From Aureimonas ureilytica DSM 18598 = NBRC 106430 (lineage in GTDB: Bacteria; Pseudomonadota; Alphaproteobacteria; Rhizobiales; Rhizobiaceae), in contig NZ_ARQE01000016.1 of the NCBI RefSeq assembly GCF_000382705.1, forward strand, positions 1 through 51,885: a DNA stretch of 51,885 nucleotides, in the 5' to 3' direction. This document shows, one piece after another, positions 51,870 through 51,885 of this stretch. Each line of letters opens with the position of its first letter. Positions within the stretch are counted from its first letter, which is position 1. Made by a program: the position numbers and the translations under genes. Under the pieces are notes generated by a model. That model made no database searches. It worked only from the letters and a program-made list of their open reading frames with translations, and was not told the origin of the DNA.

Positions 51870-51885
51870 AGTCGCCTTTCCACCC

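Noticed and set aside
1-51885. CRISPR array or large direct-repeat array
   Set aside because: No regularly spaced identical repeats of 24-40 bp were seen; the only tandem repeat is in the methyltransferase tail.

Overview
The window is GC-rich bacterial DNA that reads as an alphaproteobacterial accessory region. Lineage hints are HWE-type sensor kinases (LOV and phytochrome), a ttu-type tartrate cluster, a bdcR/bdcA pair, and intergenic palindromes built on GTCCGCTTTC, which I associate with sphingomonads. Sphingomonadales is my best guess; Hyphomicrobiales (for example Methylobacterium-like) cannot be excluded. No rRNA, convincing tRNA, replication gene or CRISPR array was found. Insertion sequences, pseudogenes and gene fusions point to repeated transfer and rearrangement.

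Layout. 1-2200: a complete IS5-family element, then an IS481-type transposase remnant that carries a 162-bp MITE. 2230-5107: defence and toxin genes on the minus strand (an AbiC-like membrane protein, and an MqsR-like toxin with an MqsA-like antitoxin extended by an ImmA/IrrE peptidase domain). 5487-9849: a SARP/TPR regulator, an unlisted 48-residue ORF with a hairpin over its ribosome binding site, a YcaO cyclodehydratase-family gene and a TfuA gene; together these look like a small thioamide-type RiPP locus. 10107-18625: one co-directional island with a sigma-like protein, an HTH protein, a giant ImmA-UvrD helicase-nuclease fusion, a two-domain ubiquitin-like/E2 fusion, a JAB-E1 fusion, DUF6527 and DUF3800. 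This is a ubiquitin-like conjugation system embedded in a probable defence operon, and it is the most interesting part of the window.

19037-24448 is a scarred zone: a ClpB/YhaN chimeric ATPase, a DUF5983 protein, an AbiEii-like nucleotidyltransferase with overlapping partners, a frameshifted RES-domain toxin gene and a doubly truncated dnaE2. 24611-29288 is a photosensory block: a LOV histidine kinase, a Crp/Fnr regulator and a bacteriophytochrome kinase with a receiver domain. 29429-38865 is a ttu tartrate-utilisation cluster: LysR regulator, MFS transporter, tartrate dehydrogenase, glycerate kinase, pyruvate kinase, plus a complete TctABC tripartite transporter. In the expected route tartrate is imported, oxidised or decarboxylated towards glycerate, phosphorylated, and passed to pyruvate.

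39115-43909 holds two related but non-identical IS3-family elements around a LysR gene and a pheC-like gene. 44486-51885 holds a solitary C5 DNA methyltransferase with a repetitive acidic tail, and ordinary regulator/enzyme pairs (NmrA-like reductase with LysR, VOC protein with a YafY/WYL regulator, BdcR with BdcA).
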